NCBI GenBank assembly: GCA_037974335.1
Contig: CM075760.1
Location: forward strand, 15,804,059 to 15,868,058
Length of the DNA stretch: 64,000 bases
From: Prionace glauca
Lineage: Eukaryota; Chordata; Chondrichthyes; Carcharhiniformes; Carcharhinidae
Direction: 5' to 3'
Within the stretch, counting starts at the first letter, position 1; the number at the start of each line of letters is the position of its first letter. Position numbers and translations under genes: made by a program. This document shows, piece by piece, positions 20,641 through 33,249 of the stretch. The notes under the pieces were generated by a model. The model searched no databases, had not been told where the DNA came from, and saw only the letters and a program-made list of their open reading frames with translations.

Positions 20641-21339
20641 GCACCATAAATTTTGGCACCTTGCAGAAGAGGAAGTAATATTACATTAATGGATGTGAAT
20701 TCTTGTTACATTGATACCACAGATCATACCTGACAATGATATTTTCACACTAACTGTAATTACAAAGTATTGCCAGCAGATGGAAATAAATCTTGGTGGG
20801 TTACATTACATGAAGCATGAACTGCTGCAATACACTGGACACTGCATCTGTTCATTTTGAATTGGCCTCCATATGTATATATGTTAGAATGGACCCCGTC
20901 CATGATTATAATATATTATAACATATAGCAGCTGTTTAAACTGGTATTGCACCAGTACATAACAATGTATACATCACACAATCACCTTGATTCGAATTTT
21001 TCCAGGTAGGATCTAACTTTGCACTTCTGCCACGTACAGTTCTGAATGGTGGTGGACATTAAAGCAATTAACCGCAGCTGGAGCCTCAAATAAAACCTCA
21101 ATTCTTAATGATGTGAGAGCTCAGCAAATGGAGAAGAACAAAACTGAAACAATTGCTACAATCTTCCGCCAGAAGTGCCGAGAGGATTTTCCATCTCGGC
21201 CTCCTCCTGAGGTCCCCAGCATCACAGATGCCAGTTTCCAAACAGTTCAATGCCTTTCACAGGATAAGATTGAAACAGGAGTAGGCCATTCGAGCCCGGG
21301 AGCCCGCTCCACCATGCAATATGACCATGATTGATCTGT
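20641..21339. other. Arm A DNA without a gene
   Basis: Anonymous A+T-rich sequence that mirrors 59.4-59.85 kb of arm B. One matched block is ATTGCCAGCAGATGGAA (20.77 kb). No open frame is conserved between the arms. Confidence 0.5.
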
Positions 21340-22150
21340 GGCCTAACCCTATGCTGAAGAGGTTGGACACTGCAAGGATTATTGGTCCTGACAATATTTC
21401 AGCAATAATAATGATGATTTGTGCTCTGGAGCGAGCTGCGCCCCGGCCAATCTATTAAAGTATAGCTACATCACTATCACATACCCAACAGTGTGGAAAA
21501 TTAGCAGGCATGCTCTATCGCAGAAGGAAGGGCAAATACATCCCGGCCAATTATCGTCCAATGCGATCTCACTCGATCAAAATAATAGAAAGTATCGAGG
21601 ATCAACCGATCAGTAATAATAATAATAATAATAATAATCTACTCAATGAAGCTCAGTCTGGGTTCCACTAGGAGCACTCGGTTCCAGAAATCATTTAAAC
21701 TTAGTCCAAATATAGTGGAAATAGCTGTTTTAATGAGGTGAGAGTGCCCACCCTCCACATCAACACAACACTTGACCGATGATGGCATCAAGAACCCTGA
21801 GCCAATCTGCAGTCAATGGGGATCCGGGGGTAAACATTCCACTGGCTTCAGTCACACCGAGTACAGAGTAAGGTGGTTGGGGCTGTTGAAAGCCAATCAG
21901 CTCAGTCCCAGGGTATTGCTGCAGGAACTCCTCAGGATAGTGTGGCCTCATCTTCACCCTTCATTAGAAGGTCAGAAGTGGGATGTTCACTAATGATTGC
22001 ACACTGTTCAGCACATTCGCGACTCCTCAGATACTGGAGCAGTCCGCGTCCATATGCAGCAAGACTTAGTACACATTCAGGCTTTGGTTGAGGAGGGGAG
22101 AGTAACATTCACGCCACACAGTGTCAGACAATGACCTTCTTCAAGGAAGA
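21340..22150 (+). mobile_element. Second LINE family, reverse transcriptase part
   Basis: Recognisable pieces are ATTGGTCCTGACAATATTTC (IIGPDNIS), CCGGCCAATTATCGTCCAAT (NYRP), GCTCAGTCTGGGTTCCACTA and ATTGCTGCAGGAACTCCTCA (AAGTPQ, a decayed GVPQG). AAGTGGGATGTTCACTAATG (a decayed MGMFADD) follows, with an AAT microsatellite near 21,615. The order fits a LINE reverse transcriptase distinct from CR1. Its partner in arm B is 58,690-59,360. Confidence 0.7.
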
Positions 22151-22154
22151 GAGA

Positions 22155-22400
22155 TACCTGGCATGGGTCACTATCTGTACGGAGTCTGCACGTTCTCCCC
22201 GTGTCTATATGGGTTTCTTCCGGGTGCTCCGCTTTCCTCCCATAGTCCAAAAGACGCCCTGGTTAGGGTGCATTGGGCCGTGCTAAATTCTCCCTCAGTG
22301 TAACCCGAACAGATGCTGGAATGTGGCGACTCGGGAATTTTCACAGTAACTTCATTGCAGTGTTAACACAAAGTTATTTGTGACGAATGAACACATTTAA
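22155..22400 (+). mobile_element. HE1-like SINE, shared with arm B
   Basis: GGAGTCTGCACGTTCTCCCC, GTTTCTTCCGGGTGCTCCGC and a 3' end with GTAACTTCATTGCAGTG. It sits inside the old CR1 reverse transcriptase sequence (GGTACCCCACTG beyond it). The arm-B copy is 57,525-57,795. Confidence 0.8.
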
Positions 22401-23430
22401 CATTTGGGACCCTGCGGTACCCCACTGTTAGCTGACCGTCACTCGGAAGAACACCTATTTATTTCCACTCTCTGTTTCTTATATGTCAATGAATTCTATA
22501 CCGAGGCCAACATATCACTCCCCATCTCACGTGCTTTCATTGGGCCTACCAATATTTTATGAAGAGCCTTCTGAAATATCTTCTGAAAGTGCAAATACAC
22601 CACGTAAACTGGTTGCATCCCTCCCCCTCCCTGCCCGAAAGAACCCCCACTTCCCCCATCCCCACCTATTATTTACACCCTTAAAAAATGCAAGTAGTTT
22701 TGTTAAGATAAACATGTCTTTCTTAAACCCATACTGATTTCATCAAACTCCGTCCATGCTTTCCAAATATTTTCCTATCATGGATTTGATAACAATCTCT
22801 AACTGATGCTGAAATCAGTCTGTAATTTATCAGTTTTATTCTCTCTTTCTCTGTATATATCGGGGTTACATTACCTGTAGGAACTGTTTCGGCCTGTATA
22901 GAATTTTAGAAGATGGGCAGCAATGTATCTAACATTGGCCCATTTCCTTCCATATTCTGGGATTACCAGGCCCGAGTGACCAACCAGAATTTCACCCTAT
23001 TATTTTCCCCAGAATGATTTTACTAATACTGGTTTCCCTCAATACCGTCTTACATCTACCCCCTTGGTTCCCGAACATTTCTGGGATGAATCTTGTGTGA
23101 AGGTAGTGTCAAACTTAGAGTTCTATTCATTCAATATTTCTTTATTCCCCAATATACATTCCCTGGATTCGGGCTCTAAGGAATTTACATTTAACTTAAC
23201 CAATCCTTCTCTCTTCAGATATTGATATAAACGGTTCTAATAAATTTTTATGTTCCCTGCAATTTTACTCCCATTTTCTATTTCCCCCTCGATTATTTGG
23301 ACTTTTTTTTGTTGAATTTTAAACATCTCTGAAAACTCAGGCTTGTTCCTTCTTCTGGTAATTTTATCTATCTTTTAACTAAGAAGTAACATTTCCTCCC
23401 CTGAAAGACATCCGAGAAAAAGATGAGCTT
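22401..23430 (-). mobile_element. Old CR1 LINE reverse transcriptase region
   Basis: GACCCTGCGGTACCCCACTG is the reverse of a VPQGS-type block, and later stretches follow the N-terminal direction of the reverse transcriptase. It is heavily decayed. It mirrors 56,700-57,520 of arm B, where KSPGPN- and HKILEDQIKARGIGSN-like pieces can still be read. Confidence 0.6.
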
Positions 23431-25600
23431 TGACCATATATGATTTTCACGGTAACTTCATTACAGTGTGAATGTAAACCCATTTGTGACGAAGAAATAA
23501 ACTTCAAACCTTTAAATACACACGATGTCTTTATCAATAAACTGAGCTGAAATTCCTCAGCTGCCAGGGTGGAACTGGAACTCCTGTCCCAAGCTTCTGG
23601 AATACTAGCTTAATAATGATATTGCTATACTACCCCCGAGACTGAAATATCACCACATTTATTAATGGAATAATTGAACATTCAGTACTGGGTCACAGGT
23701 TGGATCGCGAGGTATCTTGTGGGAATTTAATACATTACCATTTGACTCAGAAATGATGTTGTTTCCTTTCTGAACTGATCACAGATGTGTTTTGGCATGA
23801 TGACATTTACCTCAGTGCGCCTAAAGTCTGAGATCTATGTCCAATATTACACTATACATTTATAGCACGAATACATTACAAATTAATTTATGCTACATTA
23901 GGTTATTTCTCCAGTTATGTACACTGAGCCATCTCTCTATTTATGAAACATTAGTTCCTCTCTATTAGTGCTAGAGTAGATCACGGATCTGATCCTATTA
24001 CATCTGATCCCATCTCTGTTAATATTAAACAGGATATGCATATTTACATCCATCTCTGTTAATTCAACATATGACCATGTATATTTTGCCTGGCATTTAA
24101 CTGTCAGAAGGAAGTCTTCTCCTGGCCTTGAATCTTATTCTGACAGAATGACAGTGATTCATGGGAATCCATGTAAAAGTTCCATCAATTCATGAAATGA
24201 CAAGGGGGAACAGGTGAGGTAGAGAAGGTCATATCGGGCTTGACGTTAAGCGTGTATAAACTGCACTATCAGAACAACTGAACACTTGGTTTGGTTCCCT
24301 CAGAACTGAACAGTTTATGGGAGATTTAGTACAGACGCTCAAAGTGATGAATGAGAATGTTTTACTCATTAGAAAGAGACTGTAAGCCACTGGCAAGAGG
24401 GCAGTATACAGAAGATTGATTAGAACACACTAGGATATGTCTCTTTATGCACTGAATGTGACTCAAATGATTCATTATTTCAACAGATCTTATATTTGTT
24501 TACATTGCATAAAATGCCGCTTTATTTATTACTCCTATTTGTGTTGTACCAGAGCCAGTCTTTAATTATATGACAGTAGGCCTTGTCTGTTTTTACACTA
24601 CATTCGGTTATTTCTCTCGTTATGCCACTCTCGGCCATCTCTCTATTTATGCTGCATTAGATCCTCTCAATTAATACGACAGTAGACCACGGATCTGTTC
24701 ATATTTCATCAGATCTCATCTCTTTTTTATATTACACGGGATTTGTCTCTTTGAATGACACCAACATCTGTCTCTGTTAATCGAACATACGACCTTGAAC
24801 ATGTTGCCTGCCGAGATATTATCAATCCCGATATAATATGGGTGTGCCTGTCTGACACTAATCATTCTTGATTGGAGCAGTAAGTTTAATTTTTACTAAT
24901 TTCGATAAGTAGCTGCGAGAAATATCTAATTGCTCTGTTATTGTATGAGTAATATTCCGTTTGAACAATTTCTCAGTGATTCACTGGTGTTCGGGGACAG
25001 GTCAATATCTGAATAATCGTACAGTGCTCATTCCAATATCTTCAAGCAACCACCGTTGTGATACATTTTATTAGTTGAATATTGCACTGCACTGTGTCAA
25101 TTTGACATAGATTTCAGAGATAAAGATTGACCTGTCTTATTTAAAGCATCCAACAGATTCACTGACAGTGTGAGACAGAATTCTGTACTCGCAATATCGC
25201 CAGATGGGCTCCCACTGGCTAAATATCTATCCACTCATTAATTACTTATCTGTTTCAGGGAGAAATAAAACGAAATCGCCACAGAACGAGTGTTGACAGT
25301 TAGGTTATGTTTGAATAGAATTATATATTCTGTAATTTGTATTGTTACCTTCGAAATTATTTTTCACTTTCGGGTGTCTTCATCTGCCTACGCCTAAGCT
25401 TTGTAATTCCCTCCCTAAGTCTCCTTATTTCACTTTCCTCGTCTCAGTCAATCCATAAAACTGTCCCTGTATTGGCCATCCTTTCAGTCACCTGTTCAAA
25501 TATCTCGTTGGTCAAAAGCAAGATGCTGTGGGTGCCCGAGATCCGAACAGAAAATGCTAGAAACACTCAATGGTTCATTCTTCATCAGAGGAATGGTTTA
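23431..25600. other. Arm A DNA without a gene; old repeats
   Basis: A SINE 3' end (23,437-23,510, plus) and part of a second-family SINE (23,550-23,640, minus) are visible. From 23,860-24,120 and again from 24,480-24,840 the sequence repeats itself in degenerate form (TAGACCACGGATCTGTTC and CATCTCTGTTAAT recur), apparently the same A+T-rich tandem family as at 7.4 and 32 kb. No gene was found. Confidence 0.5.
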
Positions 25601-25611
25601 CGGCTCTCTCC

Positions 25612-25682
25612 CTCTGTCTCTCTCTCTCTCTCCCCCCGCCTCTGCCCCTGCCTTTCTCTCTCTCTCTCTCTCTCTCTCTCGC
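25612..25682. repeat. (CT)n microsatellite
   Basis: A pyrimidine run with many CT units. It is mirrored by the GA-rich tract at about 54,205-54,385 in arm B. Frames across it are low-complexity artefacts. Confidence 0.9.
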
Positions 25683-26269
25683 ACACACATTTGTTGTAGA
25701 CATATACAGCAAGACACTGGGACTTGTGTCTTTATTTACTGCATGCAACTCATTTGAATCATCATTGCAATAGACTTTATATTTGTTTATATTACATGAC
25801 ACACCATTCCATTTATTATGATATGATGACAAGCCGTGATAATTGCTACAAATCATCATTTCTGAGTTTTTGTTCAGCCAAGAGGCCATTTCTGTTACAT
25901 TGGGCTCCATCTCAGATATGATTGTGTCAGGCTCTGTGTCATGCACTACTGACCACATCCGTGCCTTACTTTGTGTTATATTGGACACTAATAATAAAGC
26001 CAACACTGTCTCAAAAACTGGTTTTCTATAAAATGCGTTTGACAGATGGAACAAAAAGGAGAGAACGAGATGAAAAGATGGAAATTAGCTTTAAAAATGT
26101 AATGGGGTTCGAAGCATGTGTTTCATCTCGTTAATAACTACTGGGAGTTGTTCATCATATTTAATTGCTCTCGCATTTCCTGGAATATTTTATTGAAAGT
26201 TTGGGATGAAACTTGTAACATCCTCTTGTCCAAAAGAGATTGAGGAACAGAATGAATGTATGCCACATT

Positions 26270-26480
26270 GCACTGCAAATGGACACTAAAGGACAATTCA
26301 ACATGGCCACTCCAACTAACCTGTACATCTTTGGACTGTAGGAAGAAAGCAGTAAACCTGGAGGAAACCCACGCACACACAGAGTGAATACGCAAACACC
26401 ACACAGTTACACAAGGCTTAAATGAAACCTGTGTCCCTAACAGTGTGAGGTACCAGTGCTAATTACTGTGTAAATAATTG
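26270..26480 (-). mobile_element. HE1-like SINE, worn
   Basis: TGTACATCTTTGGACTGTAG, GGAGGAAACCCACGCACACA and AACAGTGTGAGGTACCAGTG are reverse-strand SINE landmarks. I could not place a partner in arm B with confidence. Confidence 0.7.
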
Positions 26481-28017
26481 CTATTAATTTTAAGCATGAT
26501 ATTGTAATTTATTCAGTATTTATTGCACATTCTGTGTCTCAGTCAATAAATAAAGTTAATGAATGGCCCTGGACGCTCTTGAATGTGATGTACAACTGGT
26601 CATTCCGCTGCCAAGACAATGCATCTTTCAAATGATTCACTGAACTTCTCTCTTTCTCTGTCTCAGACTGAACCGAATCAGATAACCTCTCTCCTCTCTC
26701 TCAGTCTCCATTAACTCACACAGGTTCCCAGGAGACGGATCTGACTCCGAGACTATTTCTTTCTTCTTCCTTAAGGCACCTTGTGACTGAAAAGATAAAG
26801 CTCAAAAATCTCAGCAGAGGTAAATTCATTGTAGGAACTTAACCATTTCACTCAATTAACCTTTCTCCTCTATTTCTCACACACAACACCCAGCACAGTT
26901 AAACTTTCTATTTCGGAATGTCTCTGCGGATAAAAAATGTTGCTTTAATTTTTTCTCTTTTCCCTCAATCGTAACCTTCAGTCCATCTTCCCTTCAATTA
27001 ATCTGTTTAAACACCAAATATAATCATTTTCTTGATTCATTAATATGGGAATGGGGGTGACTGTAATGCTGAGACCGGCAGCAATCTGTGTGACTGTTCT
27101 TGATGCTTTCAGAGTGAGCTCACCCTCACAGGCAGGAAGACTGTTCACGGTGATAACATCAAACTGGCCCCGGTTGTTTCATTCTCAGGTAACACAACTT
27201 CCTGTTTCTCTGCTGCCGGTTCCAAACCGCACATCTCCCTTCCGAGCAGAATATAAATCCAGAGACCACAATCTGGTGAGAACACCTGTCAGTGCGGCTT
27301 ATATCTGCCCACAGAGTCAGGGCAGAGTCAGACAGGTCACATTGCGGTGACATTTACAAATGAGCCTGGTGTGATCTGGTTAAAGTTTCCATTCCCGGAC
27401 ATAACTGGATGGTCAGTGGATCAGTCACTGAACTCCCCCGGGATCTGTGAAGGGAGGGAATGATAGCTGTTATCTTTCGTTGTTTGATCATTTTCTCTCC
27501 ATCTGCTATTTATTTTTGTTCCTCAGCTTTTATCTGTCAGCCCCCCCCCGCCAGTTTGCTTTCTCGTAACTCTCCCGCTGTCTTTATCTCCTTGCCAGTC
27601 TTTTCAACACATTTATTAGTGTTCATAATCATGAAGTTGTGATTGGGTTAATTAAAGGGAGAATCTTTCAACTGGGGGACGGTCAGCAACCAATGGGCAC
27701 AAATTTATTTTATTGAGCAGCGAGACAGAAAGATAAGTGTTTACTTTTACACAGTAGTTGTGATGAACTGGAATGAACAGTGTGGAAGGGTGATGGAATT
27801 AGATTTCACAGAAACTTTGGAAAATAAATTCGATATATCCTTCATGGGATGAAGTTTTGAAGGATTCTCGAGAATGGGAGAATTTTAAGGTTCATCTATA
27901 TCAGTGTCCCAGCATCCTTTTTGTGTCTCTCCCTGTCCTTCATTAAAAGGGAATAAAATGGAATATTTGTACAACTGTCGTCTTGTGCTAATCTTATCTT
28001 TTGACAGAACCTGTGTG
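26481..28017. other. Arm A DNA, no supported gene
   Basis: The stretch includes the conserved promoter-like block at 27,190-27,380 (separate entry). A minus-strand frame of about 65 codons (FDVITVNSLPACEGELTL and on) follows a CAG at about 27.17 kb. The matching arm-B frame (53.7 kb) has a stop, so I do not call a gene. Confidence 0.45.
27190..27380 (-). promoter_or_regulatory. Promoter-like block conserved between the arms
   Basis: On the minus strand there is a 43-bp core identical in both arms that includes GTGGGCAGATATAAGCCGCA, with TATAAG as a possible TATA box and ATTTGTAAA upstream. The block as a whole is about 93% identical to 53,380-53,570. A first ATG downstream opens MCGLEPAAEKQEVV in arm A but this is not maintained in arm B. 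The role is unknown; this is inference from position and motif only. Confidence 0.35.
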
Positions 28018-28138
28018 TTGTGTGTGTGAGTGTGTGCGTGTGTGTGTGTTTCTGTGTGTGTGAGTGTGTGCGTGTGTGTGTGTGTTTCTCTGTTTGTGTG
28101 TGGGTGTGTGTGTGTGGGTGTGTGTGTGTGGGTGTGTG
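28018..28138. repeat. (TG)n-rich microsatellite
   Basis: Interrupted TG units over about 120 bp. Arm B has a short (CA)n remnant at about 52,728-52,750 in the mirrored position. Confidence 0.9.
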
Positions 28139-28454
28139 TAATTGCCAGGAACCATTCCGAAAGTCGATTCTATTTACAAAACATCACTTTGAACAGATTA
28201 GCATCGGATCAAATTTTTTTTTAGGAAGAACACAATAATCCTTAACATTTATTGCACTGCTTTTCTCCCTCTGATGAGGGTTTCATAGTTCGTCGTTTCA
28301 GTCCTCGTGAATACAAGCCTCAGTCAGGTGGAGTCAGTCACTCTTGCGGTTGTGGTAGGGTTTCCAATCCGTGTTTGACAAACAAATCCCTGCCTCACTC
28401 CTCATGTCGAAGAAACCTGCTCTCAGGCCCCAGAAATGATTCCTTCCTTATATC

Positions 28455-30466
28455 AGGTTCCAGTCTGACTCCGGCCCAGCTGTCTCTGTCAGTGATACAC
28501 TGGGCTAGTCATTCACATTGTAATGTTCTAATCCTCAGGTTCCAGTCTGACTCCGGGCCCAGCTGTCTCTGTCAGTGATACACTGGAGCCAGTCCTTAAC
28601 ATTGTAATGTTCTAATTCTCAGGTTCCAGTCTAACTCCGGGCCCAGCTGTCTCTGTCAGTGATACACTGGGGCCGGTGATTCACATTGTAATGTTCTAAT
28701 TCTCAGTTTCCAGTCTGACTCCGGGCCGAGCTGTCTCTGTCAGTGTTACACTGGAGCCAGTCATTCACATTGTAATGTTCTAATTCTCAGGTTCCAGTCT
28801 GACTCCGGGCCCAGCTGTCTCTGTCAGTGATACACTGGGGCCGGTCATTCACATTGTAATGTTCTAATTCTCAGTTTCCAGTCTGACTCCGGGCCGAGCT
28901 GTCTCTGTCAGTGTTACACTGGAGCCAGTCATTCACATTGTAATGTTCTAATTCTCAGGTTCCAGTCTGACTCCGGGCCCAGCTGTCTCTGTCAGTGATA
29001 CACTGGGGCCAGTCATTCACGTTGTAATGTTCTAATTCTCAGGTCCCAGTCTGACTCCGGGCCCAGCTGTCTCTGTTAGTGATACACTGGGGCCAGTCAT
29101 TCACATTGTAATGTTCTAATTCTCAGGTCCCAGTCTGACTCCGGGCCCAGCTGTCTCTGTTAGTGATACACTGGGGCCAGTCATTCACATTGTAATGTTC
29201 TAATTCTCAGGTCCCAGTCTGATTCCGGGCCCAGCTGTCTCTGTTAGTGATACACTGGGGCCAGTCATTCACATTGTAATGTTCTAATTCTCAGGTCCCA
29301 GTCTGACTCCGGGCCCAGCTGTCTCTGTTAGTGATACACTGGAGCCAGTCATTCACATTGTAATGTTCTAATTCTCAGGTCCCAGTCTGACTCCGGGCCC
29401 AGCTGTCTCTGTCAGTGTTACACTGGAGCCAGTCATTCACATTGTAATGTTCTAATTCTCAGGTTCCAGTCTGACTCCGGGCCCAGCTGTCTCTGTCAGT
29501 GATACACTGGAGCCAGTCATTCACATTGTAATGTTCTAATTCTCAGGTTCCAGTCTGACTCCGGGCCCAGCTGTCTCTGTCAGTGTTACACTGGAGCCAG
29601 TCATTCACATTGTAATGTTCTTTTTCTCAGGTTCCAGTCTGACTCCGGGCCCAGCTGTCTCTGTCAGTGATACACTGGGGCCAGTCATTCACATTGTAAT
29701 GTTCTAATTCTCAGGTTCCAGTCTGACTCCGGGCCTAGCTGTCTCTGTTAGTGATACACTGGGGCCAGTCATTCACATTGTAATGTTCTAATTCTCAGGT
29801 CCCAGTCTGACTCCGGGCCCAGCTGTCTCTGTCAGTGATACACTGGGGCCAGTCATTCACATTGTAATGTTCCAATTCTCAGATCCCAGTCTGACTCCGG
29901 GCCCAACTGTCTCTGTCAGTGATACACTGGGGCCAGTCATTCACATTGTAATGTTCTAATTCTCAGGTCCCAGTCTGACTCCGGGCCCAGTGTCTCTGTC
30001 AGTGTTACACTGGAGCCAGTCATTCACATTGTAATGTTCTAATTCTCAGGTCCCAGTCTGACTCCGGGCCCAGCTGTCTCTGTCAGTGATACACTGGGGC
30101 CAGTCATTCACATTGTAATGTTCTAATTCTCAGGTTCCAGTCTGACTCCGGGCCTAGCTGTCTCTGTTAGTGATACACTGGGGCCAGTCATTCACATTGT
30201 AATGTTCTAATTCTCAGGTCCCAGTCTGACTCCGGGCCCAGCTGTCTCTGTCAGTGATACACTGGGGCCAGTCATTCACATTGTAATGTTCCAATTCTCA
30301 GATCCCAGTCTGACTCCGGGCCCAACTGTCTCTGTCAGTGATACACTGGGGCCAGTCATTCACATTGTAATGTTCTAATTCTCAGGTTCCAGTCTGACTC
30401 CGGGCCCAGCTGCCTCTGTCAGTGATACACTGAAGCCGGTTATTCAAATTATAATGTTCTAATTCT
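28455..30466 (+). repeat. 84-bp minisatellite, 24 units
   Basis: Twenty-four head-to-tail units of 84 bp (one of 82). Each has GGTTCCAGTCTGACTCCGGG, CCCAGCTGTCTCTGTCAGTG, ATACACTGGGGCCAGTCATT and CACATTGTAATGTTCTAATT. Unit variants (TTCC or TCCC near the start, GATACACTGGGG or GTTACACTGGAG) recur in blocks, which indicates higher-order duplication. CAGTGATACACTG inside each unit is a 5-bp inverted repeat around three bases. There is no protein-coding logic. Arm B has only 8 units. Confidence 0.97.
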
Positions 30467-31244
30467 CTATGATTATTTTTGGAAACCGTCACCCAATCCG
30501 TTGTGAATTCGAACCTGCATCAGAGTTTGCTTCATTTGACCCCTGCCTGTCATTATTGGTCAAATCACTTTCTCTCGAATGATCACACGCACAAAAAATG
30601 TTTATTTAAATGTTATATCATGTTCTGTCTCTCTTACTCTAGAGAACTCATACGTTGGTTTACGTGATTCTCCCAGCCAGTTTATGTCATCATTGCGCGA
30701 GCATATCCGTCTATATTAGATTAGATTCTTCTTCTGTTGTTGGAGCATTATGTTTAATCATTTATAGGGTGTGGGCAGCACTGACATCTGTTGCCCTTCT
30801 CTGATTGCCCCTGACAATGTGGTGATGAGCTGCTATCTTGAACCGCTGCAGTCCTTGTTCACCAGGTGATATCACTGTTTATATCACATAAGGTCTGGCC
30901 ACTCTTATGATGCACCTGATCCTGATTCATCGCATTACGTAGACTGTACAATCTATACACAGTAGAAAATATTTAAGATGGTTACCATGGAATTGGTGAA
31001 GGTAACGGTTAAACAGAAATATTGTTCCTTATCTGGAGAGTGGCAGATGTTTCAATCCTTTGCATCAATAGAAATAAGAAGTCTGAGAATTACAGGTGTA
31101 ATTATCTCCTGTCGGCTATATATCCAGGCTCATTTTCGCCATCATTTTCACAAATCAGCACACAATTGAGTCGTACATCAGGAAGTTTAGTGAGACACTG
31201 AGAAGATCAATTTTCGTAATCTCCTCGTCATTCGAGATATGATT
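30467..31244 (+). other. Arm A DNA next to the minisatellite, no gene
   Basis: The stretch is about 95% identical to the reverse complement of 50.83-51.6 kb. Frames of 60-65 codons at 30,479 and 30,978 persist in both arms, but changes fall equally at all codon positions and neither has a family signature. About 30,780-30,880 is a reverse-strand 3' end of the second LINE family. Confidence 0.6.
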
Positions 31245-31958
31245 TATCCATTTTCCAACAGATCTCTAAAGACAGATAAGTTAACGCCAGGAACAAAATA
31301 GTGAGGCTGTAATCATGCTTAACGCATGAGCAAACAACAGAATGGTTGTCAATAAATAGTTACATATTAAATGCTCTTCAGGTGAAATACATGAACTCTT
31401 TGGTGTTTCCATGCATTCATGGAAGGCAGGGATGGGCTGAAGGTTATGATTGGGAAAACTGAAGGGGAATTGCTAAAAGAGATCATTTCTCCAAAGGTGG
31501 GTATTAGAAAATAGAATATTTGAAATAAATAAGCACGCAAATGTCTGTGATGTTTCTTGGACATAGAACCATCGAATTCCTACAGTTCAGAAACACAAAT
31601 CTTGTCCACCGAGTCTGTGTCCCACCCAGCTTCTCCCCTCTGCCCTATCCCCGTTAGCCCCACACAGTTACCATGGCTAATCCACATATTCTAAGGGAAA
31701 ATAACGGACAATTTTGCATGGTCAATTCAACTAATATGATCTGTTGTAATATAAACAAGGGACGGGTTTTGTGCAGTGATACGGAGACAGTCGAGTGCAC
31801 AAGATATCGATACAGCACCTGTACTAATATGAATGCAGACTGGGCCCAGTTCAGTCATTATTGAGAGAGTGTATACAGTATATTACTAACCAGCGTGGTG
31901 TTTTCTGATATAATCAGAGATATGCCAGACTCAGTTTTGACAAAGACATGGTCTATCC
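31245..31958 (+). repeat. 0.7-kb block present three times (copy in arm A)
   Basis: The block begins TTTTCCAACAGATCTC and ends after GTGTTTTCTGATATAATC. A direct copy is at 38,551-39,272 and an inverted one at 50,118-50,826. It includes a SINE 3' end (31,562-31,760). Confidence 0.85.
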
Positions 31959-32730
31959 TAATATATGCAGAGACAATGTGCGCTGTAATTTAAACTGAGA
32001 CTGCTTCCAGCGTATCAGCGCTATCAGAAAATAGGGACATAAACAGAGATGTGGCCCAGTGGAATAACAAGTGAGACAATACAGAGTAAAACAAAATTTG
32101 AGAAATGATAATGTGTAAAGTGAACAAAGGTATGATGTGGCGCATTAATTATGGAGACAGCGCAATAAAACTGTCCCCTCGTGTAATTTTGTCTGATTCT
32201 GGCCATTGTAAGATATAAACTGAGACAAATCCGATGCAGTAATTCCAAACCAAACCTTTAGGTCGATGTAAACTTTGACGGGGCAATTGCAGAAATAAAT
32301 AATTCATGTAACAGAATAATTAGAAACAGGATATTATTCAATATAAACAGGGAGGCGGACTAGTGCAGCAGTGATTGAGAGGCTGTCCATGTTTCTTTAT
32401 AAATGGCAGGTTCCAACAATGTAATAACTGAGACAGAGCCTGGTGTAATGCAAACAGTAACATGTCCCGGTGCATTATCAGGAGTGAGAGGGTCCAGTGA
32501 AGTAACAGCGGAGATATGGAGTTTCATGACATGAGGCGAGAATTAATTCCGTGCTGTCATAACTGCCAGAATAAATGGAGCAATGAGGCTTGGTGCAGTA
32601 TTGTAACAACTGGGATTTTGCTGAGTACAGAATCAACTGAGAATTATTGCCAGATAATCAGAAATATCATTTCGTGTCAGAGAAACTGGGTCACGTTTAA
32701 GATGGACAAAGACTGAGTCTACTACAGAAA
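31760..32730 (+). repeat. Degenerate A+T-rich tandem array
   Basis: Irregular units of roughly 27-40 bp share AATATAAACAGAGACA- and GTCCAGTGTAGT-like cores. The array is old and highly diverged. It is mirrored at about 49,960-50,330 in arm B. Confidence 0.45.
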
Positions 32731-33249
32731 TAACAGATGATCATCTGTGTCGTGTTGTACCAAAGAGCACAGTTTCACTGCCATCTCCTGGACGACTTTT
32801 GCCATTGCAGGTGTTGTGAAATACTGATTTCAGTTGCGGTTTCTTATTCTTTGATGAGCTGTATATCCAGCTGGTAAGGTCAGCATATATTGGCAATCAC
32901 TAATACATTGAATTTACTGGTTTTCTACACATCATAGAAGGCACGTAATCGCCAAACACGTGTGCGCCTGGAGTCACCTCTGGGCTAAACTGTGGAATGA
33001 TGGAAGGTTTTCCTTTCGGCAGAATGTTAGAGAATCTGATATATTTCTTGTCATGGCCGCAATTACGGAAACGATCTTTAAATTCAAAACTGTAATTGCA
33101 TTTTATAACCTTTTGTAGTTGGATTTGAATGTATATCTTGAGAAATTTGCCTACCCTCGGAATTACTTTCGCAGAGACGTTACCTCTGTGCTACTATCTT
33201 CCTTTCAACATTGATAACGTATTTACAGCAGAGAAGAAGGCCATTTTGA

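Noticed and set aside
25554-26054. Serine-rich or Arg-Glu-rich proteins across 25.6 kb and 54.2 kb
   Set aside because: They are translations of CT/GA microsatellites.
27017-27180. A 65-codon exon (FDVITVNSLPACEGELTL) after a CAG acceptor-like site
   Set aside because: The arm B copy has an in-frame stop and no domain is recognisable; kept only as a note.
28020-28238. Cysteine-valine-rich small protein
   Set aside because: Translation of a TG microsatellite.
28455-30466. A CRISPR-like array
   Set aside because: Units are contiguous 84-bp repeats without distinct spacers, and the genome is a vertebrate; it is a minisatellite.
30479-31169. Two small genes of about 62 codons conserved in both arms
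   Set aside because: Conservation is explained by the recent duplication; substitutions fall on all codon positions and cause several residue changes, and no family was recognised.
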